Shown here in pieces: positions 10,979 to 22,168 of a stretch of DNA of 64,000 nucleotides. The stretch covers positions 166,211 to 230,210 of the forward strand of contig JBAIAA010000109.1 of NCBI GenBank assembly GCA_037893245.1, in the 5' to 3' direction. A program made the translations under genes and the position numbers. Below the pieces are notes generated by a model. That model saw only the letters and a program-made list of their open reading frames with translations. It searched no databases and had not been told where the DNA came from. How positions within the stretch are numbered: the first letter of the stretch is position 1; the number at the start of each line of letters is the position of its first letter. The stretch comes from Crossaster papposus. Lineage: Eukaryota; Echinodermata; Asteroidea; Velatida; Solasteridae.

Positions 10979-12025
10979 ATGGAAGCAATGGCAAAACTGA
11001 CCTTTACTGGGTTGCAACTATTTCACATAATATTCATCATATGTCAGGGAGCTACCTCGTCCGTCTCTGGATATGAAACTTCTTATGCAGGGAAACATGT
11101 GTTTTATGCCGCAGAAAATCGCGCCCTAAAAGGGTTTGCGTTTGCAACCAAAATTGTGCGATCTCGTGTCATCTGTGGACGTGAATGCAGCATGGATCAA
11201 CATTGCAAGTCTTTTAACTTTAATGACTGCAGTAAAATGTGCGAGTTAAACCTTGCCACAAGACGGCAGCATCTCGACTACTTCAATGCAACTCAAGGGA
11301 GCGTGTACTTTGATGCAGATGAGGACACACCTCTCTACTCACTGGCTGATAGTTCCTTGAATCGCTACAGAAGTTGCAAGATGCTCTTAGATGCTGGTTA
11401 TCGTTCAAGCGGTATCTACACAATCTACCCAGAGGAATTCGGCAATGACAGTCTTTGTGTCTACTGTGACATGGAGACTGACGGTGGGGGATGGATCGTG
11501 TTTCAGAGGCGACAAGATGGCAGCGTGGACTTCTACCGTAACTGGGCCGACTACCAGTCTGGCTTTGGTGATCTGTCCGGTGAGTTCTGGTTGGGTAACG
11601 ACAACTTGGTGACTCTGACGTCTGATGATTCACGTGGATCATGGGAGCTACGAGTTGACTTAGAGGACTGGGAGAACAACACGGCATGGGCAAAGTACTC
11701 GGGTTTCCAAATATCTCCGGGTGAGTACAATCTGAATATTCACCAATACGATGCCAGCAGCACTGCCGGTGACTCTCTTGGGTATCACAGAGGGCGTCGC
11801 TTTACGACAAAGGATCGTGACAATGATGATGAACCACAACGTAATTGCGCACTAATGCGCACAGGAGCCTGGTGGTTTAATCGTTGTTTTCACTCTCACT
11901 TGAATGGTAGATATTACCCAGATGAGAATGCCGGTAATGGCAAGGGCGTACAATGGCATTCATGGGAATTGCGTTATTATTCTATGAAAGCATGTAGCAT
12001 GAAAATGCGTGAAATTGGATCTTGA
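10979..12025 (+). CDS. Secreted PAN/apple plus fibrinogen-domain lectin (copy C)
   Basis: A 348-residue protein in one uninterrupted exon. Residues 1 to about 30 form a signal peptide (hydrophobic FHIIFIICQGA). Residues about 33-112 form a PAN/apple-like module with cysteines at 66, 70, 76, 84 and 88. Residues about 128-348 are a full FReD: C133, C160 and C163, then CDMETDGGGWIVFQRRQDGS, GEFWLG, a calcium loop D279-x-D281-N-D283, C290, GAWWF, C303, HSHLNG and C339. Possible N-glycosylation sites are N103, N156 and N233. FReD lectins of this layout are secreted recognition proteins binding acetylated sugars or microbial surfaces, so a role in innate immunity is inferred. A second ATG at codon 4 is possible, but the first is conserved in copy B. 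The lack of introns is unusual for animal FReD genes and hints at a retrocopy origin. Confidence 0.95.
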   Translation: MEAMAKLTFTGLQLFHIIFIICQGATSSVSGYETSYAGKHVFYAAENRALKGFAFATKIVRSRVICGRECSMDQHCKSFNFNDCSKMCELNLATRRQHLDYFNATQGSVYFDADEDTPLYSLADSSLNRYRSCKMLLDAGYRSSGIYTIYPEEFGNDSLCVYCDMETDGGGWIVFQRRQDGSVDFYRNWADYQSGFGDLSGEFWLGNDNLVTLTSDDSRGSWELRVDLEDWENNTAWAKYSGFQISPGEYNLNIHQYDASSTAGDSLGYHRGRRFTTKDRDNDDEPQRNCALMRTGAWWFNRCFHSHLNGRYYPDENAGNGKGVQWHSWELRYYSMKACSMKMREIGS

Positions 12026-13191
12026 ACGCCGTATCCTATTGTATATTATATAGGTTTTCCAGGCCAAATTTAAACAAAAAATCTTTCAAATTAACACCAG
12101 GCTCATTCAATTTCGTTTTAAAATGAAAGCTTTGTTGCATCAGCATTCAACAGTTAAACGGAGTAATTCTATTTCAGCAGTTACTATTCACTGGCCAAAT
12201 TAATGTTCACATTCAAAGTCGTATTTACATGTACCGGTACCTACTGTACATGACATGTACATAAAGGCAAATTCTAAATTAAGAGAATACAGAAAAATTT
12301 ACACTAATTCTGCGTTATACCTTTAAGTAAAGCATTTTTGAACGAGAAGAAATGCGATTAGAAAAGCAACTGTGGGAACAATATACATGAAAAGAACAAC
12401 CTATTGTTTTAGTTTATTTTATAATGACCCCCTGATAATTTAAAGATTTTGTTTCTTAAAAGCATTTGCTATTTTTTAATTTGACATGGTCCGAACATTA
12501 GCAGAAATAAATAATAAAACATAAAGACCAGTGCAAACGATACAAGACAAAAGCGAAAGATATAGTTTTGTTTTCAAACTTACCACCATAACCTTTTAAA
12601 CTTTAGATACTTCTAAATACAAGGTACAGTGCACAGGCTTTAGCCGGGGAAACCTATAGTAGAAATTCAACTGAAGAATGGTGAAACTGTAGTCTTGAAT
12701 GCCTATAAATGAAATAGAACGACTAAAACGAACCTGAATGAAAAGAACGAAATCATGTGTGCACAAACACGAAATTGAATGCAATAGTACCGGTAACTAA
12801 AAAGAAACCCTACATGTAGTTTGATTGAATTAGGAGGAAATGCGTGAATTTGAACGCGTGTTAATGAAATTGAATTAATTTGTGATGAATTTGGCTGGGA
12901 AAACCTATATTTATTTCAAATATTTGTTTTAGTTATATTAATAGTTGGCACTTGTAATTCATTGTACAACCAAGATTACCATCTTACACCTTTAATATGT
13001 TACATTGTAGAATAAACATTGTGTCCGACAGTACCGTCAACACTGTGTTCAGCAAACGCAACTTGTTAGCCACTTCTATAAACATTTTTCAGAAGATAAT
13101 TATTGCGCGTGTAATTATAAGAATGAATAATAAATCGCTAGATAATTTCGATCAATATCTTGTTGGTGTTTGAAAGATGTTTCATTGTTAA

Positions 13192-13413
13192 CCAGTTCGC
13201 GCTGGATGACGTATATAAACGCAAACATTTTCCCAAATTCAAAACGGATGACGCATAAACACGCCAAGTTCAAGTTCAGAAATGTATGTCAGCAGCGAGC
13301 AAGGCCGGAAATGCGTGGGTGTGCCTCCCGGCACTATCAGCCTGAACCCGCTTCGTTAAAAATAATCCCACCCGTGGGCTCGTCTATGTTAAAATAATCC
13401 CGGCGCGAACTGG
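13192..13413. mobile_element. piggyBac-type MITE with TTAA duplication
   Basis: Ends read CCAGTTCGCGC inward from both sides and are flanked by TTAA at 13,188-13,191 and 13,414-13,417. The paralogous flank in unit A has a single TTAA (2,630-2,633) at exactly this place, so the empty site is visible. The 222 bp element has no coding capacity. The TTAA target is the piggyBac hallmark. A second copy with the same right end is at about 45,640-45,803. Confidence 0.9.
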
Positions 13414-13837
13414 TTAAAGACAGGTTTAAAATTGGCAAAAATTATGCTATTTTCAATCATTTTTTTATTCAAATTCCCGAACTCTCAAGTTCAATTCCGT
13501 CCAGACAAAAATTACAAGTTTTTTTCGAACAAATTTAGTCATTTATCATTCAATGTCAAAGTGTGGTCACTCTGTTTAAACATTGGATTGAGAATATTCG
13601 TCATTACAGATGAAATTGGTATAAGCTGTTGCTATAGACGAATCTGGTCTGTAATGACGAATATTCTCGACCTGGTGTTTAAAAGGGGCGACCAAACTTT
13701 TTTATTAAAAAGAAATTGAATTTGAGACCGGGTAAATTTGAATATGAAAAAAAAACATTTTAAAATAGCCAGGAAAACTTATAAAAATATAACCTTCAAA
13801 CGAAAGTTCTTTTTTCTGGCTGTTAACAACTATTCAA

Positions 13838-16440
13838 ACTATTGATTTAACTCTTTATTTCATTCACAACTTTTCAGCGTTATTTTGGAAGAACAGTAAA
13901 CAAAGAACACACAAACGAAATTAGAAATAATGAACAAACAAAATCAAATGTATTTTTTGAGTCAGTTTGATTTCAGTATATCAATTATTCCTAGTTAAAT
14001 TCCACACAAATTTAATGTTTTACAAAAGCCGTCACTTAAACGGTGGACAGGTGTTTTTTTCTGTTTCTTTTGATAATAAAAGGTTTACATTTGTTACTGT
14101 TGCTGATATTACAACAATTTAGAGAATCAAGACAATTTTAATTTACATATAAAATTAGTCGAAATCAATTGATAATTTTCGAATTTACTGCAAAAACACG
14201 AAAAACAGTATTCGACTATTAATTCGTTGTTGGAACTGTCACCCGTTTTTCATCTCAACAACTCCTTGCACAGGTTGTTTTCTTTCTAATTTGGCGGGGG
14301 ACGAATTATTTTTTCAAAAATAAAGTTTTATTGACGTATTGACCGAACGAGTAACTTAAAGGTAGAATACAGTACTTACCGGTACATCATTTGCAGATAT
14401 AGAAACTTTTCACTACCAAATTATTAAGAAATATCTTACTTATTTGAAAGTAAATAATGACAGTAGGCATCTAGCAAAATGATTGCGCTAGATATTCTAT
14501 AATTGTTACGGCGATCGTGAAAAAAACCAACAAGAACAACATACTGTAAGAACCTCTGCCCGACGCCGGTTGAAAACGAACGCCGTTTGTCTTGCTTTCC
14601 TGGGCATCCATGATTGTAAAACTTCAAACAGATTAATTAAACAATATTTACTATAAAATACAACTAAATCCCTATCAACGTTTACGCGGCATTCTATTTT
14701 TACTTTTATTGCTGTCTGTGAATTTGCATTAGAACATGACCTGCTATTTCCAAGAAATAAAGGGAAAATTTAGAGCCCGATCGACGTGATACAAGTGCGG
14801 CAAGGGGATAATTTATCTTGGTGCATCGTACCCTGACTCGTTTATGTTCAAAATAACACGAGCCCTTTGAAGCACAAGTGATTATAGCTGGGCCTCATCC
14901 CAATCCGGATGGCAAACGCGAAAAATAACATAAATATAAAACGAATGCCGTTTTCCTTACATTGTTTGTTTTGCAAAACAATGAAGTAAAAATGACATTG
15001 ACATTAAAACAGAAATACACATGAACATTAACAAAACAGACTGTGTATTTATTTTGTCCAGATCCGGCTAGGTCAAAACATTGAATATGTTTTTTTCTGT
15101 TGAGGTACATTTTGTAAACAAACTGGTTCCGGTAGTTCATGATTGTAAAACTTCGGACAGATACATTGTACATGTAAGTTAAACGATATTTACTAAGAAG
15201 TACAACTCACCAAATCCACCCATTTCTGATAATGCGAGCACTTAGCAATATACATTGTACATGTACTGCACATGTACCTTTAATGTCAATGTATCACACG
15301 TTGTGGCGTCACATAAATTCCATACAGTAATAATGCACAAATGTGGTTTCTTATGTGGTCCACAAAAGGCGAACAGGTTGGCACCCTCGATCAACTACAC
15401 TGCCTAAAAGTTTTGCAAGTGATTTGCATGGGTCCATAAAACACATAAGGTGACCTTTGTGCTTCCCGCGCAAAGACAACTTGTAGCAAGTTTTCTTCTG
15501 TGGGCTTCGAGCAGAGAAGATCAACATAAACCGAGTCTGAAATTATCTCGTTTTTCTAGGGAGTATTAACTCTGGCCATGCTCCTAATAATGTAAAACAC
15601 GTCGGAGGGTAACCTAGTAATTTAACGGTGATTAACGTTGTAATTTGTCTCATATTTTTGTGAAATACATGTATTTATTCTGTCATTTTTGCGACCCTGT
15701 ATTTCATTATAATATTGTCAGATTGTACTATACAGTATGTAGGTTTACCGGTTAATTTCGGCAAACGAGCAGCCAATTTAACCACTGCGTCATACCATAT
15801 TGCGCGAAATCGAATGCTGCTGCAAATGGTCATTCAATTTCGTTTTATAACTAGGCAAATGTACTGTTGTAACAAAAAAACATTATTTTAGCAATTCAAC
15901 AAAACGGCATTTCAATTCGCAGAAGCGTTTTAAATGCGTGTGTTTCGTTATTCAAATTCATTATTGGGCAGGCATTTCTGTCATTTGTGCAATCTATTGA
16001 TTGCCTCTTTACGAAATTTACGATTGCCTCTTTATGATTGGGCGTCACAAAAATGATCGACGATATGCTAAATTAAACAAATTGCCAAAAAAAATTGAAT
16101 GTCTCAAAACTAAAATGAATGCCCTAATTTAATTTTAAAAAACAGCAAAATCTGGAGGCAAAATCGTTTTATTTCGAACCCACGAACATTTAATTGGTTG
16201 CTCATTTGCCAAAATTGACCGGGAAAACAAATTTTATAGCGTACATGTACATGTATACATGTACAAGTAAAGTGCAGCTAGCCATGTGTTGACATTTAAC
16301 CTTCATGTTGTATTGCTGTGGCATATTTGATTGTACTACGCCTTATTAATACTGTGCATTTAATATAATAAGTTACGACGTACTTTTATCCGGATATATT
16401 TTGTGCCGAACTTTCGATTTTCTCCTACATGAGAACTACA
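13838..16440. other. 2.6 kb present in unit C, absent in unit A
   Basis: Unit A has only about 60 bp between the GGCTGTTAACAACTATT and CTTCCGCGCATTTATTGTCG anchors, while unit C has 2.6 kb. It includes a MITE relative at 14,353-14,700 and further AT-rich DNA with ACATGTAC runs. No terminal repeats bounding the whole block were seen, so it may be an old insertion or a deletion in A. Confidence 0.6.
14353..14700. mobile_element. MITE, AAAGGTAGGATACACC family (diverged copy)
   Basis: Begins TTAAAGGTAGAATACAG and carries the family core AAATATCTTACTTATTTGAA, CATCTAGCAAAATGATTGCG and CGCCGTTTGTCTTGC. The best copy, with both ends intact, is 61,763-62,097. Partial copies are at 33,990-34,170, 62,225-62,460 and 63,897-64,000. 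Confidence 0.75.
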
Positions 16441-17270
16441 GGTATACGCATTCGCTTCCGCGCATTTATTGTCGCGAAATGTTGATATGATTCGTGCCTA
16501 TACCCAGCATTGAGAGGACTTCATCGATACATTTCGGTTACAATTATATTTATAAAATTGTGTTTAATAATATTTTACCATTTTGTAGATAAGCTAGATC
16601 AGTTCATTTTTTTAGCAGTTGTGCTTCATATGAATCTGTTTGATAATACATGTACATGTAATAATTATTATTAAAATTAGAGCAATTTTTTTTAGAGCTG
16701 TGCTCAAGTTGATTGAGTGTTTTTGAGCTAAATGGTATTGTTACACACACGTTAATGTAACTCTAGGTTTTCAGCTAACTGTATTTTGCACTGTAGTTCA
16801 CCCCAGTGTGAACGATGTTTTATCATTGACTTCATTGTCTTGGCATATCTTTGTAAGATTGTGTCAATTTGACGATTTTTGAATTAATTGCAATTGTACT
16901 TTTGTCTACAGTGTGGTTAGACTTAATTATTTTTGACTGTGCAAACTGTGTGCAGACTAGATGGATTTTAAGTCAGTGATTTAGGTCTGATACTGTATTT
17001 TAACAAGTCATATTTTGTGTACATTGCCAGACGTGTATCCCAGCCATGTCTGTGCCATACTTTATTTCTTAAAGTCACATAGTGCTTTAGCTGAGACCAT
17101 AGTTTGTGCATTCAGATATATTTTCTGTAAATATGATGAAGATACATGTCATGTGTTGTATAAGTGTGGTAAATAGCATTGAAGCTGCATTGGATGATAG
17201 GTTCACTGCATTTTATAAATTCTTTGAAAAGCCTAGTGAAGATACTGAATTATAGTCACATGACCTTAAT

Positions 17271-17452
17271 CATTGGCGTGTCCAGGGGGGGGGGGCTTTG
17301 GGGGCTGAAGCCCCCCGCACGCGCGGATCCCAAAAAAAAAATTAAAGAGAAAAAAGAAGGAAAGGAGGAAAAAAAAAACGAAAGAAAAAACGGAAAAAAC
17401 AAAAATGATTTGATTCAGCCCCCCGCAGAAAAAAATCCTGCACACGCCTCTG
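17271..17452. mobile_element. 182-bp MITE with TTAAT duplication
   Basis: Ends CATTGGCGTGTCCAGG and, reversed, CAGAGGCGTGTGCAGG bound a G-run, an A-rich middle and CCCCCCGC blocks. TTAAT lies on both sides (17,266-17,270 and 17,453-17,457). Unit A reads CCTTATTACG at the same place without the insert. Confidence 0.85.
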
Positions 17453-17469
17453 TTAATACGTGTTGTCTT

Positions 17470-17565
17470 ACAGTTGAAGTGGTAGACACAATTTTGGAAA
17501 AGGCTGAGCCACTTGTTATTGAGCCATTTTTAATTGAAGCTGCTAACTTTGTAATGCCGAGGTGA
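17470..17565 (+). pseudogene. Coding-like terminal segment, unit C copy
   Basis: An acceptor-like TCTTACAG is followed by an open frame, TVEVVDTILEKAEPLVIEP to VMPR and TGA, the same as at 3,949-4,035. Just upstream (17,177-17,252) another frame reads IEAALDDRFTAFYKFFEKPS then hits TAG, also coding-like but decayed and missing from unit A. The MITE at 17,271 separates the two. The family is not recognised. Best read as remains of a protein-coding element carried in the duplicated flank. Confidence 0.35.
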
Positions 17566-17810
17566 CAGGAGGAGTTCTTGTTTCTCTTACTGTGAGTGTT
17601 TTTAATGATAGCCTCCATGTAGTTAGCTTGAGTACTTTAAAGTGTTATTTACTTGGTTTGCCAGATGGCGAAGCCGAGGAAAAAGGTGGGAACTGTTCCT
17701 TGTATTCAGGGATTGTAATTGACTACACAATAGTGGTAACTGTTAACAGGATCACAGTACAAATACCTCACATTCGGGGTGTTTGTCTATGCCAAGCATG
17801 CTTTGTATTT

Positions 17811-18248
17811 GTGACCGGCTCTACAAAAAGGTGTCTTAAGTCGCGCTATGCACTATTATGTAATGACCTGCTCAATGTTGAGAGGGTAAACATTTCATCA
17901 AAATGTGATTTTTATTTGTTGTCATGAATGAAATCTTTAATACCTACAGTAAGGTTTCATTAAAAGAAATATTGATTTGGATGAATAAGTGGAAAAAAAC
18001 GATCATTTTGTGTGCATCCTTCTGTTGTAGTACAACAGAGCCGGCTATTTCAAAGCCTGTTTTCTCAGTTGTGTAATTTGAACTCCGAAAAAGCAATAAT
18101 TCTGTAAACACATCGTGTCTTCAAAATGGGAGGGGCTATGGATCTCTATTATATACTAAATGAAAGCTTAAGTTGTGGGCTTTCTTACCATATATAACTC
18201 AATTTCTTTTTTTTGCGACATAAGACACCTTTTTGTAGAGCCGGTCAC
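17811..18248. mobile_element. 438-bp TIR element, TGACCGGCTCTAC family
   Basis: Terminal inverted repeats of about 34 bp with one mismatch begin GTGACCGGCTCTACAAAAAG. ATTT flanks both ends (17,807-17,810 and 18,249-18,252), and unit A keeps the uninterrupted site at 4,270. Related elements are at 19,520-22,168 and 23,301-23,710, sharing the TGACC..GGCNC start and an inner GTCGC. Confidence 0.9.
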
Positions 18249-18389
18249 ATTTGTCTATGTACTGCTATTGTCAGCTCAAGTTGCCCCCGCATAAGTGTTT
18301 TTTTGCTCTTAATCATTAAAAGAGATTTATCTGCACCGTATTGGCTCATTTCATTGTATACAGTTGTATTTTGTATTTTTTTCAAACTT

Positions 18390-18905
18390 AGGAGTCACTG
18401 ATATTTGCAATACAAGTCGAGTGGAGTCGAGTCATTTTAGAGAAGTGACTTGAGTCAAGTCAAGTCATCAGGTCAAGATGGTCGAGTCGAGTCACGGTGT
18501 GTAGTCGAGTTGAGTCATGTATTTAGCTCGAGTCAATTCGAGTCACTAATAAATAAACACGTTACAGAAACACAAGGTGGAAATCCATGACACGAATGTT
18601 TGTTGTATCGTAGAGAAAGGAAAACGTGTACATACGGCCACTGTATAATATACCATATGTGTACTTATTATTCGCCAACATAAACGTGACATGAACCGAC
18701 ACTGGCGTAAGTCCGTTTGCTCTTATTTTAGGGACTCGACTCCAGTCGAGTCATTCTGATAAGGGACTCGAGTCGAGTCGAGTCGAGTCGAGTTATTTGT
18801 CTGCGGTCGGGTCGAGTCGAGTCATTTACCCATCGGGACATAAATCGAGTCGCCAACAAATGTAACTCGATTCGAGTCGAATCATTGACTCGAGTCATTA
18901 CAACT
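18390..18905. repeat. GAGTC/GACTC satellite-like repeat (unit C)
   Basis: Counterpart of 4,385-4,860. The right block has a cleaner run of GAGTC pentamers (around 18,768-18,792), so the array has expanded or been homogenised since the duplication. Confidence 0.75.
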
Positions 18906-19519
18906 CCGTTCTATTTTTGTTTCAATACACATGTACAAACTAAAAGCGCTTGCTCTATCTTAAAATAAAAATAGAGTTGTCTGATTTTCTTTGTGTGGAG
19001 CTTTATTTGTCAAAGGATGTGCTCCAGCTAAGATCAACACAGTGAGGTCAAGTCCAGAGGGATTTTAACTTTCACACAGCATTTATTTTTTCCCAAATAT
19101 GTAAGAGAACAATTCAACCACCAAGTACAGTAGGTACATGTAACAATGCTTTTGTAATCATGACGAGTATTTTTCTAGGGTGTGTGCAAATGATGGATTC
19201 AGCACTGTTAGGGTTAATGCCAAATCTGCTCGCAAATAGCTGCTTTTTATAAAGTGCAATAAGTAAATCCCTAAAACAGAATGCACTGATCACGACTATG
19301 GAGTCATTCTGTTTCAAATCACACCCCCCAAAAAATGTAAATGTACACCCCAACCTCTTCAAATTAGTTTATATTTGTTTTATAGGTTTTTTTGGAGGGC
19401 GAACAAAAAAACCCAATATTTCAAGTTTTAACAAAATCCAACCAGTTTTAATGCTACCGCCTGCTATTTTTTGTTAATTTTTTGTTAATTTAAAAATAAT
19501 TCCTAATTGTTATTATTTT

Positions 19520-22168
19520 TGACCCGCTCTGCAAAAATGAGTCTGATGTCGGAAAATACATTTTTACGTAAAGGGCCGTTTATTGTCTCGGAGGTGATTT
19601 TTCTTTCAACAAATAATATTTTTGTTTTAAGGCATTTTTGTTTCTCCAAAACTAGCGCTGGACGATATCACGATAATATTGTCACGATACGATACTGAAG
19701 ACGATATCGACAGTATCGACTTTGGTTTTAAAAATATCGAAATATCGTGACCCAGACGATATTTGCAAGATATAGTCGATATTTAACAAAATGTATTAAA
19801 ACTGCTTGCAAACAAACGAAAAACTTCACTGAAATCAGAAATTAAGATGTGCCGCAAAAGTTGTTGTAACTTACGCCTTCGCCTGAACGTACCCTTTGTC
19901 AACAAACCCAATTACAGCCGATGCGCCGCTCACTACTTCCTCAGTGACAAGATCGTTATCCAATCCTAAAGTCAAGTTAAAAAATTCTTCGTTTCTATTG
20001 GGTGTTGACTTTCTTCTCTAGCTTTCAGCACAGACGTTCTCTCAACACAAAGGGCTACTCAAAGAAAGTTGCCCTGGCCGGCTTATCTCCAACAAAGATA
20101 CATTGTATTTACTTACACTAACCCTTGCCTGGCAGATACAGAATGTATTTAAAAGGCTTTGGCTGGTGTATTCCTCGAATTTATTTATCTCTTGGCCCAA
20201 CCGATGGTCATTAAATTGGGTGCGAGTACTTTTAAACAAGTTTGCCTTACTCATTTGCAAAATGTATTAAGATGTAAAAATAAAAAAGGGGTTAAAAAAA
20301 CCTGAACCTGTTTATTAACGAAACCCTAGTCGTAAAAAAACAATATTTCTAAGGTTAATTATGAAATTGTCCTTGTTTTATAGAAAAAAAGAGAAAGGGT
20401 ACTTAAAGACTTATTTGTCTGATTTCCCAAAACATTTCCAATCGATTTCAGGGGTAAATAATAATACGATTTTTTCTTGGTTTTTCCGGTATCTAACAAA
20501 ATCGACATACACCTGACCATTGAATTACGAGGCTAGCGAAATAAATTCCAGGTTTATATAATAATATTTATTTCTAGTTTTATTGTTTAAAAAAGAACAA
20601 AAAAGAAAACGGGACCTCAACGATTAATATTTTGAGCTGCTCAACATTTTTCAAACAGATTTAAATGGGAAATTTAATACGATTTATTTTCCATTTTTCT
20701 TGTATTTGACAAAAACGATCTATTTCGTGGCCCATAAAATAAAATAGCTTTTAAAAACATTTACCAAATCTACACGAGCCAAGAATAAATAAGCAAGAAT
20801 AAAATCGAGGTGGTACAAAATCCCGATGGTGGACCCCAGGATACTAAAACTGAGCCATGAATATTTGAAATACTTTAAATTAAGGCATGATTTTGAATGA
20901 AAACGGGTATTATTTGTTGTCCAGCATTGTCCCTTAAAATGCACGAGCTGAGGTTTTATCCCAGCAAATTACTCCCGGAAGCATGTATTTCAATCTTAAA
21001 GTGAATTTCTAAACGTCCTAATTTAATAAATAATTTGCTGGGTGTTATTTAATAAAACCATAATATTTAATTTGTCCCTAAAAAGATGTGGAAATTGTAA
21101 GAGCTTGTTACATTTTTCAATTTATAAGTGGTTCTGTGGTGTAGTTTTACAGAGTATTTAATAAACACCTTTATAGAGCACGAGGAATAAAATAAAACCA
21201 CGGGAGAATTATTCGGGAGTATTTTCCAAATATATTCCAAGTTGCAGCAAGCAACCCAGACAATGATTGACAGCTGACCTACAAAATGTATACATTGTAG
21301 CAAGTAGACCAACATTGTGGCGGACCATTACTTTGGAATTTCAATAGCTGGGAAAGTGGCCCATGTTGCTTCATTATTGTCAGATAAGCCTCCAACTGAT
21401 CAGTCATGGACCAATAGGATATGGCAGTTAGGTTTTGTTCAACCAGCGCCACATCATTTCTTCCAAGGAGTGCCCAGTTCGCCGCCCCCGATGAAAATTG
21501 GCCAATCAGATTTATCTATCTTTGTGCAATAAAACTGCCCCCTTCGACTTGATCGGCGGCTGGATTTTAGTGGAAGGCGACAAAGCATTCTCACCATCGC
21601 GTCTATTTTCAGCAACCACTCTGTTTATATAGTTTTCTTTTATAGACTTTTAAATCTTCCAAGAATCGCTACAGTTCACGCATGTCGTCTGACGGCGTTT
21701 ATAATCGACAGCTTTTTAAAGTTATTTTTAACCATTGAATAGGTTCAATTTAAATTTGAAAATTACGGCGATATATCGACATATCGGCGATAATTACCCG
21801 ACGATATATCGCCAGTCAAAAATTACGATATCGTCCAGGCCTATCCAAAACCTATATTTTTAGATCTGATCGATTGAAAAAATTGTTTTGATCCCTAAAT
21901 TAAATTCAATACAGGTTTTTTCTCATTCTATTACCATAGCATTTGATGAAGCACTACAATTGTATATCTTCATTTCTTTTCAAAGACAATTTGAATATAA
22001 ATGAGAAATTTAAGCAAATTTCCCAAAATTGTAGAAGACCGATGCATTACACTACCGAGTTGTGCCATATCAAATGAAAGCTTATTTGCTGCTTTTTCTG
22101 ACCAACTGTAAAATTGAAAAAAAACAAACATTTTTAACACATCCGACTCATTTTTGCAGAGTTTGTCA
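19520..22168. mobile_element. TGACC-family TIR element split by a hAT-like element
   Basis: Inverted ends read TGACCCGCTCTGCAAAAATG and, reversed at the right, TGACAAACTCTGCAAAAATG. After removing the inner element (19,653-21,843 plus one TSD copy) the length is about 450 bp, matching its relatives of 438 and 410 bp. No transposase is seen. Confidence 0.85.
19653..21843. mobile_element. Non-autonomous hAT-type element, 8-bp TSD
   Basis: The 2,191 bp element has ends TAGCGCTGGACGATATCACG and, reversed, TAGGCCTGGACGATATCG, with subterminal ATCGATAT-rich repeats on both sides, a style common in hAT elements. TCCAAAAC is duplicated exactly at 19,645-19,652 and 21,844-21,851. Only short frames occur inside, so it depends on a transposase in trans. 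Confidence 0.92.

Larger units (their letters stand above)
12026..18917. repeat. Duplicated 3' flank of the FReD gene (unit C)
   Basis: Collinear with 1,495-4,870 behind copy A and about twice as long because of four insertions listed separately. AATAAA words near 12,507 could serve the gene's polyadenylation, and a matching AATAAA is kept near 1,935 in unit A. No independent complete gene was found in it. Confidence 0.85.

Noticed and set aside
17179-17565. 128-codon open frame across the TTAAT MITE
   Set aside because: The middle third is the inserted MITE, which is lacking in unit A; only the last 31 codons are conserved, and these are annotated separately.
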